8,648 nucleotides of DNA from CAYPEZ01 sp964409985 (GTDB taxonomy: Bacteria; Patescibacteriota; Minisyncoccia; Phycocordibacterales; UBA6899): assembly GCA_964409985.1 (NCBI GenBank), contig CAYPEZ010000037.1, positions 1-8,648 of the forward strand, in the 5' to 3' direction. The translations under genes and the position numbers were made by a program. This document shows positions 1 to 7,198 of this stretch, in pieces (the first letter of the stretch is position 1; every line of letters begins with the position of its first letter). The notes below the pieces were generated by a model. That model saw only the letters and a list, made by a program, of their open reading frames with translations, was not told the DNA's origin and did no database searches.

Positions 1-766
1 CCTCTGCAGTATATCGACCTATTTCAAAAACATTTTCTTCACCATCCCATCGAAATTCAAACCGTCGAGAGGAATTTGGGAGAACATTCCCAAAATTACT
101 TTCTTTATTTATTTCCACCTTCCCACGAACCTTTCCCCACATGTTCTTGATAGTGATTTCCCCCTGTGGCTGCACGTGAACGTTCCCTGTGTTTTCTACG
201 GAAAGAATGAATGTTTGATCTGACTTGTTTGCAAGTGTGGATACGGGATAAAAATCACGAATCATTGCCTGTTCTGTCACAGGACCCGATACTCGAATAA
301 AGAAGAGTGTTGCAACCTGACTTCCCACGGCAACACTGCTCTCTTTTTTTTGAGCCACAGGAACTGTCCCAACCTGAATAGCGCCATAGTGACCCCCCGG
401 CTCTGCCCCATCGGGGATATGAATTGAAAATGGTATAGGCTTTGTGGACCCACGAGGAATGACAATTGGCCCCTCGGGGACTGTGATCCACGACCCTAAA
501 GAATGCGTGTTATTCGGATCTTTAGACGGTGGGAAAAATTCTGGTGTTCCTTTCCCTTCATTGTCTGTAAAATCCATTGTTGACGCATAGACGGTAAGAT
601 CATAATCATTAATATTCACCAGTTTCACTGAACTCGGCCAAGACTCCCCAGGTGCAAGAGTAAGACGAAAGAGTGGAGGGGTGAGCGTAAGTGCAAGCCT
701 CTCTTGGGCAATAGCACGCCCAGAGATCGCGACAAGAACAATAATAATAAAGATTCGAATCTTCAT
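1..766 (-). CDS. Secreted DUF916-like Ig-domain protein, second paralogue (3' end beyond window)
   Basis: The frame is open from an ATG at 766-764 to the left edge, giving 255 residues without a stop, so the C-terminus is missing. A clear signal peptide (MKIRIFIIIVLVAISGRAIA, cleavage before QERL) shows export. Residues about 24-135 form a first beta-sandwich-like region that starts LALTLTPPLFRLTLAPGES and ends with the GGHYGAIQVGT strand typical of DUF916-like domains. Residues about 160-255 form a second, DUF3324-like region with NTGNVHVQPQGEITI. That segment aligns with NTGNRLIAPSGNLRI in the neighbouring upstream gene, so the two are tandem paralogues. The ATG lies 1 nt after the upstream stop (TAA-C-ATG) with no strong Shine-Dalgarno, suggesting translational coupling. 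By analogy the missing end may carry a transmembrane helix, but that cannot be seen. A role as partner or scaffold of the large surface protein is inferred from context. An A8 run in the coding strand lies at 344-351. Confidence 0.5.
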   Translation of the reverse strand, partial: MKIRIFIIIVLVAISGRAIAQERLALTLTPPLFRLTLAPGESWPSSVKLVNINDYDLTVYASTMDFTDNEGKGTPEFFPPSKDPNNTHSLGSWITVPEGPIVIPRGSTKPIPFSIHIPDGAEPGGHYGAIQVGTVPVAQKKESSVAVGSQVATLFFIRVSGPVTEQAMIRDFYPVSTLANKSDQTFILSVENTGNVHVQPQGEITIKNMWGKVRGKVEINKESNFGNVLPNSSRRFEFRWDGEENVFEIGRYTAE

Positions 767-767
767 G

Positions 768-1931
768 TTACCGAGAAAGCCTAACAACGTTCCCAACGTC
801 TTTGGGACGCTCGTGCTTTTGTAGACGCGTCGGCTCCAGCCGTGGAGGCTGTGCTGCCCCATTGACCGCAAGATGGACAGGACTGTGGCTGTGCATTTCT
901 TGGCGTGATCGTGTTGGCAATATCGCCGCTTCTCGTTGCTGCGATTCCTGCTTTGCGCGAAACTTCTCCAGAAAAGTATTTTTAGGAGATTCAGCTTCTT
1001 CGTCTGTCTCTTCAACCGCTGGGACAAAAACCCTTCGTCGTGCCTCTCCACGTGCGTGGAGCATGATCGCAAGAATAACAATAGCAACACTCACTCCGGT
1101 AAACAGTGAGAGCGTTTTTGCCCACGGGAGCACCCAAAAAAATGTCGTATCTGTAATTTGTTTTCCTTGGCCACCATATTCCAAGTCAATAACGGCCTTG
1201 TATCTCCCAAATTTTCCATCGGCATTCCATGCGGCTGCAAGAAGTTCCCGACTATCGGGTGGAATCATTGTGCGGTCAATATTGACAGGAACAACAGCAA
1301 TTTCTCTTCCTCTGCGATCAAAGATTCTTAGATTTCCGCTGGGGGCGATAAGGCGATTGCCTGTGTTTTGAACACCAAAAGAAAATTCAGTCTTTTCGTT
1401 TGGAAATATCTGCTTATTAGGGACAAACGTCGCAAGCTGCAAACGCTCAATAGCATCATCAAGCACCTTTATGTTCACAAGGATTTCTGTCGCCCGCCCA
1501 GGATTTGCTTCTGCTTCACTGCGGAAAGAGCCAGTTCCAAACCAGAGGATGGCGTGATAGTTCCCAGGCTTCGCATCGTAATTGACATGAATAAGATATG
1601 GCACCTGGCGAGATTCCCCTTCAGCAAGATCAATAGCACCCCGCGATAGCTCCACCCAAGGGATCATTGAGGAAGGTCCTGCTCCTTGAGCATATTCACG
1701 TACATCAGGAAAGACAGAAATATGGTGCCCTGTGGTATTTTTGATTGTAAACTCTCCCTTGAGAATATCTCTTGGTTTTGCCTCTTTATCAATAACCACC
1801 GGAGACACCGAAAGATCCGCAGCAGCAACAGTGTGTGGAGTAAGCAGAAGAAGACACAGAAAAAGGACTGAGAGTTTGGAGATTCCCATGTAGCTAAGTA
1901 TATAAGAGGGTTGTGATCTTCTCCTGTGCAT
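768..1931 (-). CDS. Single-pass membrane protein with DUF916/DUF3324-like extracellular domains (WxIP-like)
   Basis: This 387-residue protein has a signal peptide best read from Met15 (MGISKLSVLFLCLLLLTPHT, cleavage near VAAA-D). Residues about 39-155 form a first Ig-like domain: LSVSPVVIDKEAKPRDILKG, FTIKNTTG, and then PGNYHAILWFGTGS, the glycine-aromatic strand typical of DUF916. Residues about 157-262 form a second beta domain containing VQNTGNRLIAPSGNLRIFD. A transmembrane helix follows at about 269-291 (LSLFTGVSVAIVILAIMLHA), then a roughly 95-residue Arg/Glu-rich, probably cytoplasmic tail. Signal peptide, two beta domains, helix and short tail is the layout known for WxL-interacting proteins of Gram-positive bacteria. 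Homology to that family is inferred from motif and order, not proven. The ATG at 1931 lies 2 nt after the stop of the giant gene. The alternative ATG at 1889 gives a cleaner signal peptide; neither has a good ribosome site. The only cysteine lies inside the signal peptide. Confidence 0.5.
   Translation of the reverse strand: MHRRRSQPSYILSYMGISKLSVLFLCLLLLTPHTVAAADLSVSPVVIDKEAKPRDILKGEFTIKNTTGHHISVFPDVREYAQGAGPSSMIPWVELSRGAIDLAEGESRQVPYLIHVNYDAKPGNYHAILWFGTGSFRSEAEANPGRATEILVNIKVLDDAIERLQLATFVPNKQIFPNEKTEFSFGVQNTGNRLIAPSGNLRIFDRRGREIAVVPVNIDRTMIPPDSRELLAAAWNADGKFGRYKAVIDLEYGGQGKQITDTTFFWVLPWAKTLSLFTGVSVAIVILAIMLHARGEARRRVFVPAVEETDEEAESPKNTFLEKFRAKQESQQREAAILPTRSRQEMHSHSPVHLAVNGAAQPPRLEPTRLQKHERPKDVGNVVRLSR
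1059..1127 (-). other. Transmembrane helix of the WxIP-like protein
   Basis: Residues about 269-291 form an uncharged hydrophobic stretch (AKTLSLFTGVSVAIVILAIM) followed by HARGEARRR. The positive-inside rule places the N-terminal beta domains outside the cell and the Arg/Glu-rich tail in the cytoplasm. Confidence 0.5.
1921..1925 (-). promoter_or_regulatory. AGGAG motif near an ambiguous start
   Basis: A good Shine-Dalgarno core (AGGAG) lies 4 nt after the ATG at 1931 and 31 nt before the next in-frame ATG at 1889. It is badly placed for both, and there is no ATG, GTG or TTG codon in frame between them. It may be chance, or it may help retain ribosomes that have just finished the giant gene. 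It does not settle the start of the membrane-protein gene. Confidence 0.5.
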
Positions 1932-1933
1932 AA

Positions 1934-2422
1934 TTAAAACGTTGGAATCACTGTATAGATGATTGCTGTCGAATATGCACCGGATTGCTGCGTTGATCGA
2001 ATATATAGGCGGTAAATAATATCGCTAAATTCTCCATCAGGGACTGGTCCCGAGTTGTACATGATTTCTCGTGAAGAAGTCGCCAGCTGCGCCCATGTGT
2101 CATTCGCGAGGAAACGTGTGGAATTATCTAAGCTGTCGTCTCCAGCATGATACCCAAAACACCCCTTCGCAGACGTGAGGCAGGTACTATTCCACGGCAA
2201 AGGTTGTGAGTTTGTGGCGGTAACGCCTGGAATGGCATCATTAAATTGATTAAGAAGACCCTGTGTCTGACTCACGTATGCAGTATAGCCACGAGGAGCA
2301 TTTGTTGTGACCGTAATTCGCTGTCCCATGGTCGACGTTGCATTGATCGCGAGTGTTCCAAACGGAATGCTCGTCGCTGTGCTTGTGCCAGTTGTCGTTA
2401 TCCCTTCAGTCGATGACGCATT
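1934..2422 (-). other. C-terminal domain of the giant protein (WxL-like by position)
   Basis: Residues 1593-1754 contain IPFGTLAINATSTMGQRITV, TTNAPRGYTAYV, PWNSTCLTSAKGCFGY (C1673, C1680), TWAQLATSSREIMYNSG and a final AYSTAIIYTVIPTF. The order 'FG strand, GY strand, terminal Y-x-x-x-I-x-Y-T strand' resembles WxL cell-wall-binding domains, but no W-x-L motif pair is present. A role in holding the protein at the cell surface is inferred from its position at the C-terminus and from the DUF916-like genes that follow. Confidence 0.5.
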
Positions 2423-5400
2423 TCCAATACCAGCAACAATCACACTTAGTGTCGCACCCTCACTAGACAACGAGGGATACGTTTCACCCGTGTCAATCGT
2501 GACTGGCCGAGTATTCACCACATCATATGCGCGGAAGAAATAGACAGTATTCGGAGTGGCGCCAAAATTCTTGATCGTGAACTCATATTCTGTCACTGTC
2601 CCCGCAGTGTGAGTAAACGCACTTGTTGTGCTTCCTGCTTCGTTGTGCGTGCCACTTTGGGCGGAATCAGTAAGAACCCTCGTCGTAATAAGGCCTCCAT
2701 CGGTGTCGACTCCATCTGCATAGCACCACCCCACCCCAAGAGTGCATGATGACGTTGCCGTCACATCGTACACGCCTGACGTAAATGTCGAGGATTCAGA
2801 GAATTGCAATTTAAACTTTTGGTTCACTCCAGCAGTATTGTTCGCATCACGAATAGAGAGGCGGAGTTTAATGGCATTGTTGTAAGCGACATTCACTGGA
2901 GCGGTATTTTCTGCGGCAAGGGCTGTCGTTGGAGTTTCGTTGTTTTGGTCATCATACCAGCGCCAATTCATGCCCTTCCCTACAAAACCAGCAGTACGTA
3001 CGGCTGGATAATTTGTATATTTCCAAAATGGTGTTCCGTCATCCCCCACCATGCGGAAACAATATCTCGTACTTGTCGCAACGACTCCGGGATTTGGGGA
3101 AATTGCCCAATCATATTCAACTTCTTCATTCTCAATATATGGCCACAGATTGTAACGAGTGGTAGACCCTGATTCGAGTGTTCCCGCACGATTTGATGTT
3201 GAGAGAACAAGATCTCCTGAAGTAAATGGGTTTGTCGAAAGAGGTGTGCCGGTAGAAACTGGTGTTGAGGTTCCTCTCCAGGCAGCAACAAGAGACCCAT
3301 TGTCTCCTAAGTCATTCCATGATGATGTGGCGATCGCCCCACATGATGAAGATGTCGCAGCATATTGAAGTTTGAAGCGTGCGGAGCTCGAAGCTACTGT
3401 GGTTGATGACACAACAACCGACATGCGAAGTCTTACCATTTCGTCTCCAAATGGAGGAGTGTCAGAGGCAGTAATTTCTCCGTTTTCACCCACGCCCGTC
3501 GATGATCCTGTGGCCCATGCATCATAGACCCTGAGTGCGCCATGGTCCGCGTAGAAGTGGTAATTATTCTGTGTATATTTCACCTGCCTGTACGGATGAT
3601 ACACATCATAGGTGAGAACAATAATATTTCCAAAATACCCTTCATCGGCAACATTGAGCGCATTGTTGACGATAAGCCCCTTCTGTTTCCAGAGCAGATC
3701 GGTGGATGTTGAGAGCGTGCTTGAAGCTATGGGGGTCAAATAGGTTGTCGTAAATGATTCACTCGTCGCATCAGCAGCTTCAGCGATTTGCGTTGTGGAA
3801 CCATTCACTCCAAGTGTTGTTGTTCCGGTTGTAATATTTGCTGCTTGTGAGTGGGTTAAAATAGTTTGTAGGTAACTCGACCGATAATCCTTGTGAACAC
3901 TTTCAGGTAAATGGAGCATTGCTGCCCTATTTCCCCAGTCAGCAACAGTGATCGTTCCTTGTTGTGACGCCTGGACTGTCACAGACTGTGTTTGAGGCCC
4001 CTCTTCACGTCCATTCCAGGTAAATGTCAGGAAAAGCTCTACACCAACAGGCGCCCCACCAGCTCCAGAAAACTGGATCGCACTGGCGATATCTGTCGAT
4101 GTCGAAAAATAACTCGTGATGTCTTGCGTGAGATCAAACACAATGTGCGGAGTATCAGCTCCACGCGGATTTGTGCCTGCGATAGTATACGCTTGTGTAC
4201 GCTCGGTCGAAGTTCCCACTCTTCCGTATGTATTAAAGGTCAGCGCAGCGGTGGGGGATGTATGGAATCTCATCCAGATGTTCTTCATTTGCATTCCGCT
4301 ATTGAGCATTCCTGTAGTGGTTGTTGCGAAGTCAAAACGGGTTGTCCCAGGATCGGAAGTTCGCTGCCCAAGATAATACCGAATGGTCTCAGTCTGGCGC
4401 GTTGCATCAATGGGGAAACGATACGTCACCACCACTTCTCCCCCCATAATATTCACAGGGACAGTCCCCGTGAGAATATTGAGGGTTTGTGTCGCATTCC
4501 GATTAAAATTTCCCCCGCCAACACTTGGCACCCACGCAATATTGACATATGTGTCATTTGCAAAGTTCTCGGTCCAGTTGAAGGTTGTTCCCGCAGTTCC
4601 ACCACTAATCTGAGGTCGCATGGTTGACGCAACACCACTATCAACCTCTCCCCCAAACTCAAAAAACACATCCATGATGTCATTGTTGACACTATTTTCT
4701 GGCATGTTTGCATAGTATGTGAATCCGCATGTTGTCGCTGCAGCGCACACAGCTTGTCGAGCACCGGTATCACCCGCCGCTGTGGAGTCGAGTGGAAAAC
4801 GGACGGTTTTCACTTCATAGTGATACTCTGTCGAAAAATCTGTTTCGTAAGTGATCACTAATTTCACTGTAGTGAGTCTTCGCGAAGGGCCTGTGACTTG
4901 CACTCCCACAACCGTTGAAAGCCCACCTGCCCATTCCGCATCAGTCTGTCTATCAAAAAGAGCTGTCACATCGTGTGTTGAACGAAAATATCCAGAAAGA
5001 CCGGATGTGTTGTAGGACGCAATACTCAAGTCATTGCCAACTCGTGTATCTGTCCCAAACGAGGAAGATCCCTCTACGTCCATCAACACACCAACATTCG
5101 TAATGTTTGCAGAGTTCGAAACGATAAACCCCACATCAACATACGCATGTTTCACCCGGATATTTGATCCTTCGAGAACGATATTTTTTGTTCCCGCAGT
5201 TGCTTTCACGGTGTTCCAACTTGTCCCTCCATAAGAGAGGATCGTGGTCGCACGGGTGTTGTTATCACTTTCTCCACCGAGAAGATACTCTACTGTACGG
5301 AGACGTTTTGGGTTATCTGTCGTGCCACTTTGACTAAAATTCGCATCATAGGTGACGGTAACAATATTGGCATAATAGCCCTCGTCGGCTGCGGTATTCG

Positions 5401-7198
5401 ATTCGTTGATCTCTATTACTCGATGCTTCCAAGGAATCGCACCTGTGGTTGAGGCAAACGTCGTTGTCGCAATAGGATAAAAGGCTGTCCATGCATATGC
5501 CTCAGTATCCCCAGCTTCGGGAATGGCAATCGTGTTCGCATTCACCCCAAGCGTTAACGTCCCCAACGCAATGGTTGTTGCCTCAGAGTGCACGTATGTG
5601 GATTCAATATATGCTGAGCGCTGAGTCTTTGACACGCCTTCAGAAAGAAAAATATTGACTGGCCAGTTGCCCCACTGCGTAGCAAGATTTGATGCACCTT
5701 GCTGTCCGCCAGCAAACTGCACACTCTTTGTTTGTGCACCCCCCGACGATCCACTCCAGGTAAACGTCACATAGACTTCTGTCGCAACAGCTGTACCGTT
5801 TGCTGCAGAAAATTGGCTCCCCCCTGCAATAGTTGTGGTGGTCGCAGAAAATGTCCCTGCGTCTTGCGAGAGGTCAAAAATAAGCGTAGGAGTGTCTCCA
5901 GACCTTGGGTTGGTGGACGCAAAGACATACGCCTGATTACGCTCAGTGCCGTTTCCCACTTTTCCAAAGGCCGTCATTGTCACAGCAGCAAAAGGAGCGG
6001 TATGTATTTTCATCCAAATATTTCGTGCTTGTCTCCCTCCGTTTGAGACAGTGATCGTCGTTGTCGCAAAATCAATGCGAGTAGCTGCAGGGGTGGCGGT
6101 TTGTTGATCAATGTAATACTTCACTGTCTCTGTCTGAAGCGATGCTCCTGTGGAATACCGATAGGTAACCACAAGCTCTCCACCCAGCGCATTGAGCGCC
6201 ACAGTCCCATTAATCACATTGAGTGTTCCTGTGGCGTTTCGTACAAAGTTTGGAGTCCCGACACTTGGCTTAAAACTCACATTAATGGTGGTTTCATCTG
6301 CGAGTGCTTCTGCCCAAGATGATGATGCACTTACTGTTCCGCCACTGATCTGCATGCGTATGGAGGATGACGCATTGGAGTTCACCACTGCTTGCATGTC
6401 AAAACGCACATCAAGAATATCGGCGTCTGCAGCAGCATCGGGAATGTACGGATAGTATGTAAATCCGCATGTCGCAAGAGCCGCACATGCTGCCTGACGT
6501 GACCCCGTATCCCCTGCCGCAGTTGAATCAAGGGGGAAACGGACGGTTTTTACTTCTGTGTGCGCCGAGGACGAGTAATCAGACTCATACGTTATGACAA
6601 GTTTTGCAGTCGTGAGTGTCCTGTTTGCGGCAGCAGAAAAGTCTACCTGCACACCAGCAACCACATCAATCCCAGCACTCCAATCTGCATCATTTTGGTA
6701 TGAAAAGAGCCCAGTCACGTCATGAACTGAACGCAGATAACCAGTGAGTCCTGACCCATTCCACGACGACACGGTGTATTCTGATCCAACCGGTGTATCA
6801 AAGCCTTGAGATGACGACTTTTCTACATCTAAAAACACTGCTGTATCAATAATATTGACGTTTGCGGTAATCCCAAACTGGAGATCAAGGTGAGCGTTCA
6901 AGATAGAAATGCCTGATCCTTCGATGATAACCGAACGCACCCCCGCAGAACCTTTGGTGGTATTCCACGAAGAACCCGCATATGACAAAACATTGTCTCC
7001 TATAGGATTAATCTCTGACCCATTGCCCAAAAGATACTCTATGGTCTTGACCTGCTTGCCTGTATAGGCCGCCTTCACTGGTTTTGGTGTAAAAAGAAGA
7101 GACAAATCTCCTGCAACAATCGTAAGAAGAAGCATCGTGACCATGAAGGCCGATGTTCTTTGTTTGAGAGGTGTGTGGGTGAAGAGTGTTTGTCTCAT
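1934..7198 (-). CDS. Giant secreted modular beta-rich surface protein (1754 aa)
   Basis: The N-terminus is a signal peptide (basic residues to about 18, core MVTMLLLTIVAGDLSLLF, cleavage near VKA-A at 43). Residues 48-618 and 631-1198 are two copies of one block at an offset of 580. Each block resolves into four modules that open with a strand such as KTVRF, ETVKYY or KSVQF and close with a VTY/VTF strand. Residues 1205-1404 and 1405-1592 are two domains of a kind I associate with Patescibacteria surface proteins (NNYHFYADHGALRVYDAWAT; MNWRWYDD then TPTTALAAENT). Residues 1593-1754 form a C-terminal domain with IPFG, VTTNAPRGYTAYV and the end YTVIPTF. There is no transmembrane helix, LPXTG motif or S-layer homology domain. 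Ten cysteines fall as one pair per domain. The ATG overlaps the upstream stop in an ATGA. It is probably an adhesin or surface-coat component; the ligand is unknown. Start and frame are certain, function is inferred. Confidence 0.5.
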   Translation of the reverse strand: MRQTLFTHTPLKQRTSAFMVTMLLLTIVAGDLSLLFTPKPVKAAYTGKQVKTIEYLLGNGSEINPIGDNVLSYAGSSWNTTKGSAGVRSVIIEGSGISILNAHLDLQFGITANVNIIDTAVFLDVEKSSSQGFDTPVGSEYTVSSWNGSGLTGYLRSVHDVTGLFSYQNDADWSAGIDVVAGVQVDFSAAANRTLTTAKLVITYESDYSSSAHTEVKTVRFPLDSTAAGDTGSRQAACAALATCGFTYYPYIPDAAADADILDVRFDMQAVVNSNASSSIRMQISGGTVSASSSWAEALADETTINVSFKPSVGTPNFVRNATGTLNVINGTVALNALGGELVVTYRYSTGASLQTETVKYYIDQQTATPAATRIDFATTTITVSNGGRQARNIWMKIHTAPFAAVTMTAFGKVGNGTERNQAYVFASTNPRSGDTPTLIFDLSQDAGTFSATTTTIAGGSQFSAANGTAVATEVYVTFTWSGSSGGAQTKSVQFAGGQQGASNLATQWGNWPVNIFLSEGVSKTQRSAYIESTYVHSEATTIALGTLTLGVNANTIAIPEAGDTEAYAWTAFYPIATTTFASTTGAIPWKHRVIEINESNTAADEGYYANIVTVTYDANFSQSGTTDNPKRLRTVEYLLGGESDNNTRATTILSYGGTSWNTVKATAGTKNIVLEGSNIRVKHAYVDVGFIVSNSANITNVGVLMDVEGSSSFGTDTRVGNDLSIASYNTSGLSGYFRSTHDVTALFDRQTDAEWAGGLSTVVGVQVTGPSRRLTTVKLVITYETDFSTEYHYEVKTVRFPLDSTAAGDTGARQAVCAAATTCGFTYYANMPENSVNNDIMDVFFEFGGEVDSGVASTMRPQISGGTAGTTFNWTENFANDTYVNIAWVPSVGGGNFNRNATQTLNILTGTVPVNIMGGEVVVTYRFPIDATRQTETIRYYLGQRTSDPGTTRFDFATTTTGMLNSGMQMKNIWMRFHTSPTAALTFNTYGRVGTSTERTQAYTIAGTNPRGADTPHIVFDLTQDITSYFSTSTDIASAIQFSGAGGAPVGVELFLTFTWNGREEGPQTQSVTVQASQQGTITVADWGNRAAMLHLPESVHKDYRSSYLQTILTHSQAANITTGTTTLGVNGSTTQIAEAADATSESFTTTYLTPIASSTLSTSTDLLWKQKGLIVNNALNVADEGYFGNIIVLTYDVYHPYRQVKYTQNNYHFYADHGALRVYDAWATGSSTGVGENGEITASDTPPFGDEMVRLRMSVVVSSTTVASSSARFKLQYAATSSSCGAIATSSWNDLGDNGSLVAAWRGTSTPVSTGTPLSTNPFTSGDLVLSTSNRAGTLESGSTTRYNLWPYIENEEVEYDWAISPNPGVVATSTRYCFRMVGDDGTPFWKYTNYPAVRTAGFVGKGMNWRWYDDQNNETPTTALAAENTAPVNVAYNNAIKLRLSIRDANNTAGVNQKFKLQFSESSTFTSGVYDVTATSSCTLGVGWCYADGVDTDGGLITTRVLTDSAQSGTHNEAGSTTSAFTHTAGTVTEYEFTIKNFGATPNTVYFFRAYDVVNTRPVTIDTGETYPSLSSEGATLSVIVAGIGNASSTEGITTTGTSTATSIPFGTLAINATSTMGQRITVTTNAPRGYTAYVSQTQGLLNQFNDAIPGVTATNSQPLPWNSTCLTSAKGCFGYHAGDDSLDNSTRFLANDTWAQLATSSREIMYNSGPVPDGEFSDIIYRLYIRSTQQSGAYSTAIIYTVIPTF
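2423..3586 (-). other. Pair of Patescibacteria-type surface domains in the giant protein
   Basis: Residues 1205-1404 and 1405-1592 are two related domains. Each opens with an aromatic strand (NNYHFYADHGA; MNWRWYDDQNN) followed by a loop (ALRVYDAWATG; TPTTALAAENT), then strands of the type VRLRMSV / IKLRLSIRD, FKLQYA / FKLQFSES and later YCFRM / YFFRAYDV. Each has one cysteine pair (C1286 with C1380; C1485 with C1492). From memory this pattern recurs in exported proteins of Candidate Phyla Radiation bacteria; I could not search for it here. Confidence 0.5.
3605..5308 (-). repeat. 580-residue block, copy B of the giant protein
   Basis: This covers residues 631-1198, with modules starting at residues 634 (RTVEYLL), 797 (KTVRFPL), 937 (ETIRYYL) and 1071 (QSVTVQA). 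It is collinear with copy A: TVRFPLDSTAAGDTG at 798, CAAATTCGFTYY with C818 and C824, NIWMRFHT at 973, TNPRGADTP and DEGYFGNI at 1185. The copies are clearly diverged at protein and DNA level, so the duplication is old and stable, not a recent or assembly-made repeat. Confidence 0.5.
5345..7057 (-). repeat. 580-residue block, copy A of the giant protein
   Basis: This covers residues 48-618, in four modules that start at residues 51 (KTIEYLL), 217 (KTVRFPL), 357 (ETVKYYI) and 491 (KSVQFAG). Each ends in a strand such as LVITY, LVVTYRY, VYVTFTW or IVTVTYD. Module 2 carries the only cysteines (C238, C244; CAALATCGFTYY). Internal landmarks shared with copy B at an offset of 580 are TVRFPLDSTAAGDTG, NIWMKIHT, TNPRSGDTP and DEGYYANI. 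Confidence 0.5.
7195..7198 (-). other. ATGA stop/start overlap (translational coupling)
   Basis: The TGA stop of the propeller-like gene (7197-7195) and the ATG of the giant gene (7198-7196) share bases as ATGA. This four-base overlap commonly goes with coupled translation. It also supports standard reading of UGA as stop, because the new frame begins directly with a signal peptide. Confidence 0.5.

Noticed and set aside
255..491. 78-residue minus-strand frame overlapping the left-edge gene
   Set aside because: It is the out-of-frame reading of the longer 1-766 gene, which has a signal peptide and a paralogue next door.
701..725. Inverted repeat CTCTTGGGC / GCCCAGAG as a possible terminator or hairpin
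   Set aside because: It lies inside the signal-peptide region of the left-edge gene, has a bulge, and is not followed by a T-run on either strand.
802..1371. 189-residue open frame on the plus strand
   Set aside because: It is antisense to the membrane-protein gene, whose signal peptide, domains and helix are coherent. The plus-strand translation has no such organisation.
1888..1905. TATACT as a promoter -10 box before the membrane-protein gene
   Set aside because: No acceptable -35 element is found about 17 nt upstream. One hexamer in AT-rich coding sequence is not enough, so it is mentioned only under the start ambiguity.
3992..4627. 211-residue open frame on the plus strand
   Set aside because: It lies wholly opposite the repeat region of the giant gene, is rich in Cys, Arg and Ser as expected for an antisense shadow, and has no recognisable domain or ribosome site.
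3605..7057. The tandem 580-residue blocks as an assembly duplication or mobile element
   Set aside because: The copies differ extensively at DNA level, with many synonymous and non-synonymous changes, keep one open frame, and have no terminal inverted repeats or transposase.
7195..7197. Reading UGA as glycine (code 25) to fuse the first two genes
   Set aside because: Reading through would leave the propeller frame without sense and would ignore the ATG with ribosome site and signal peptide that begin at the same position.
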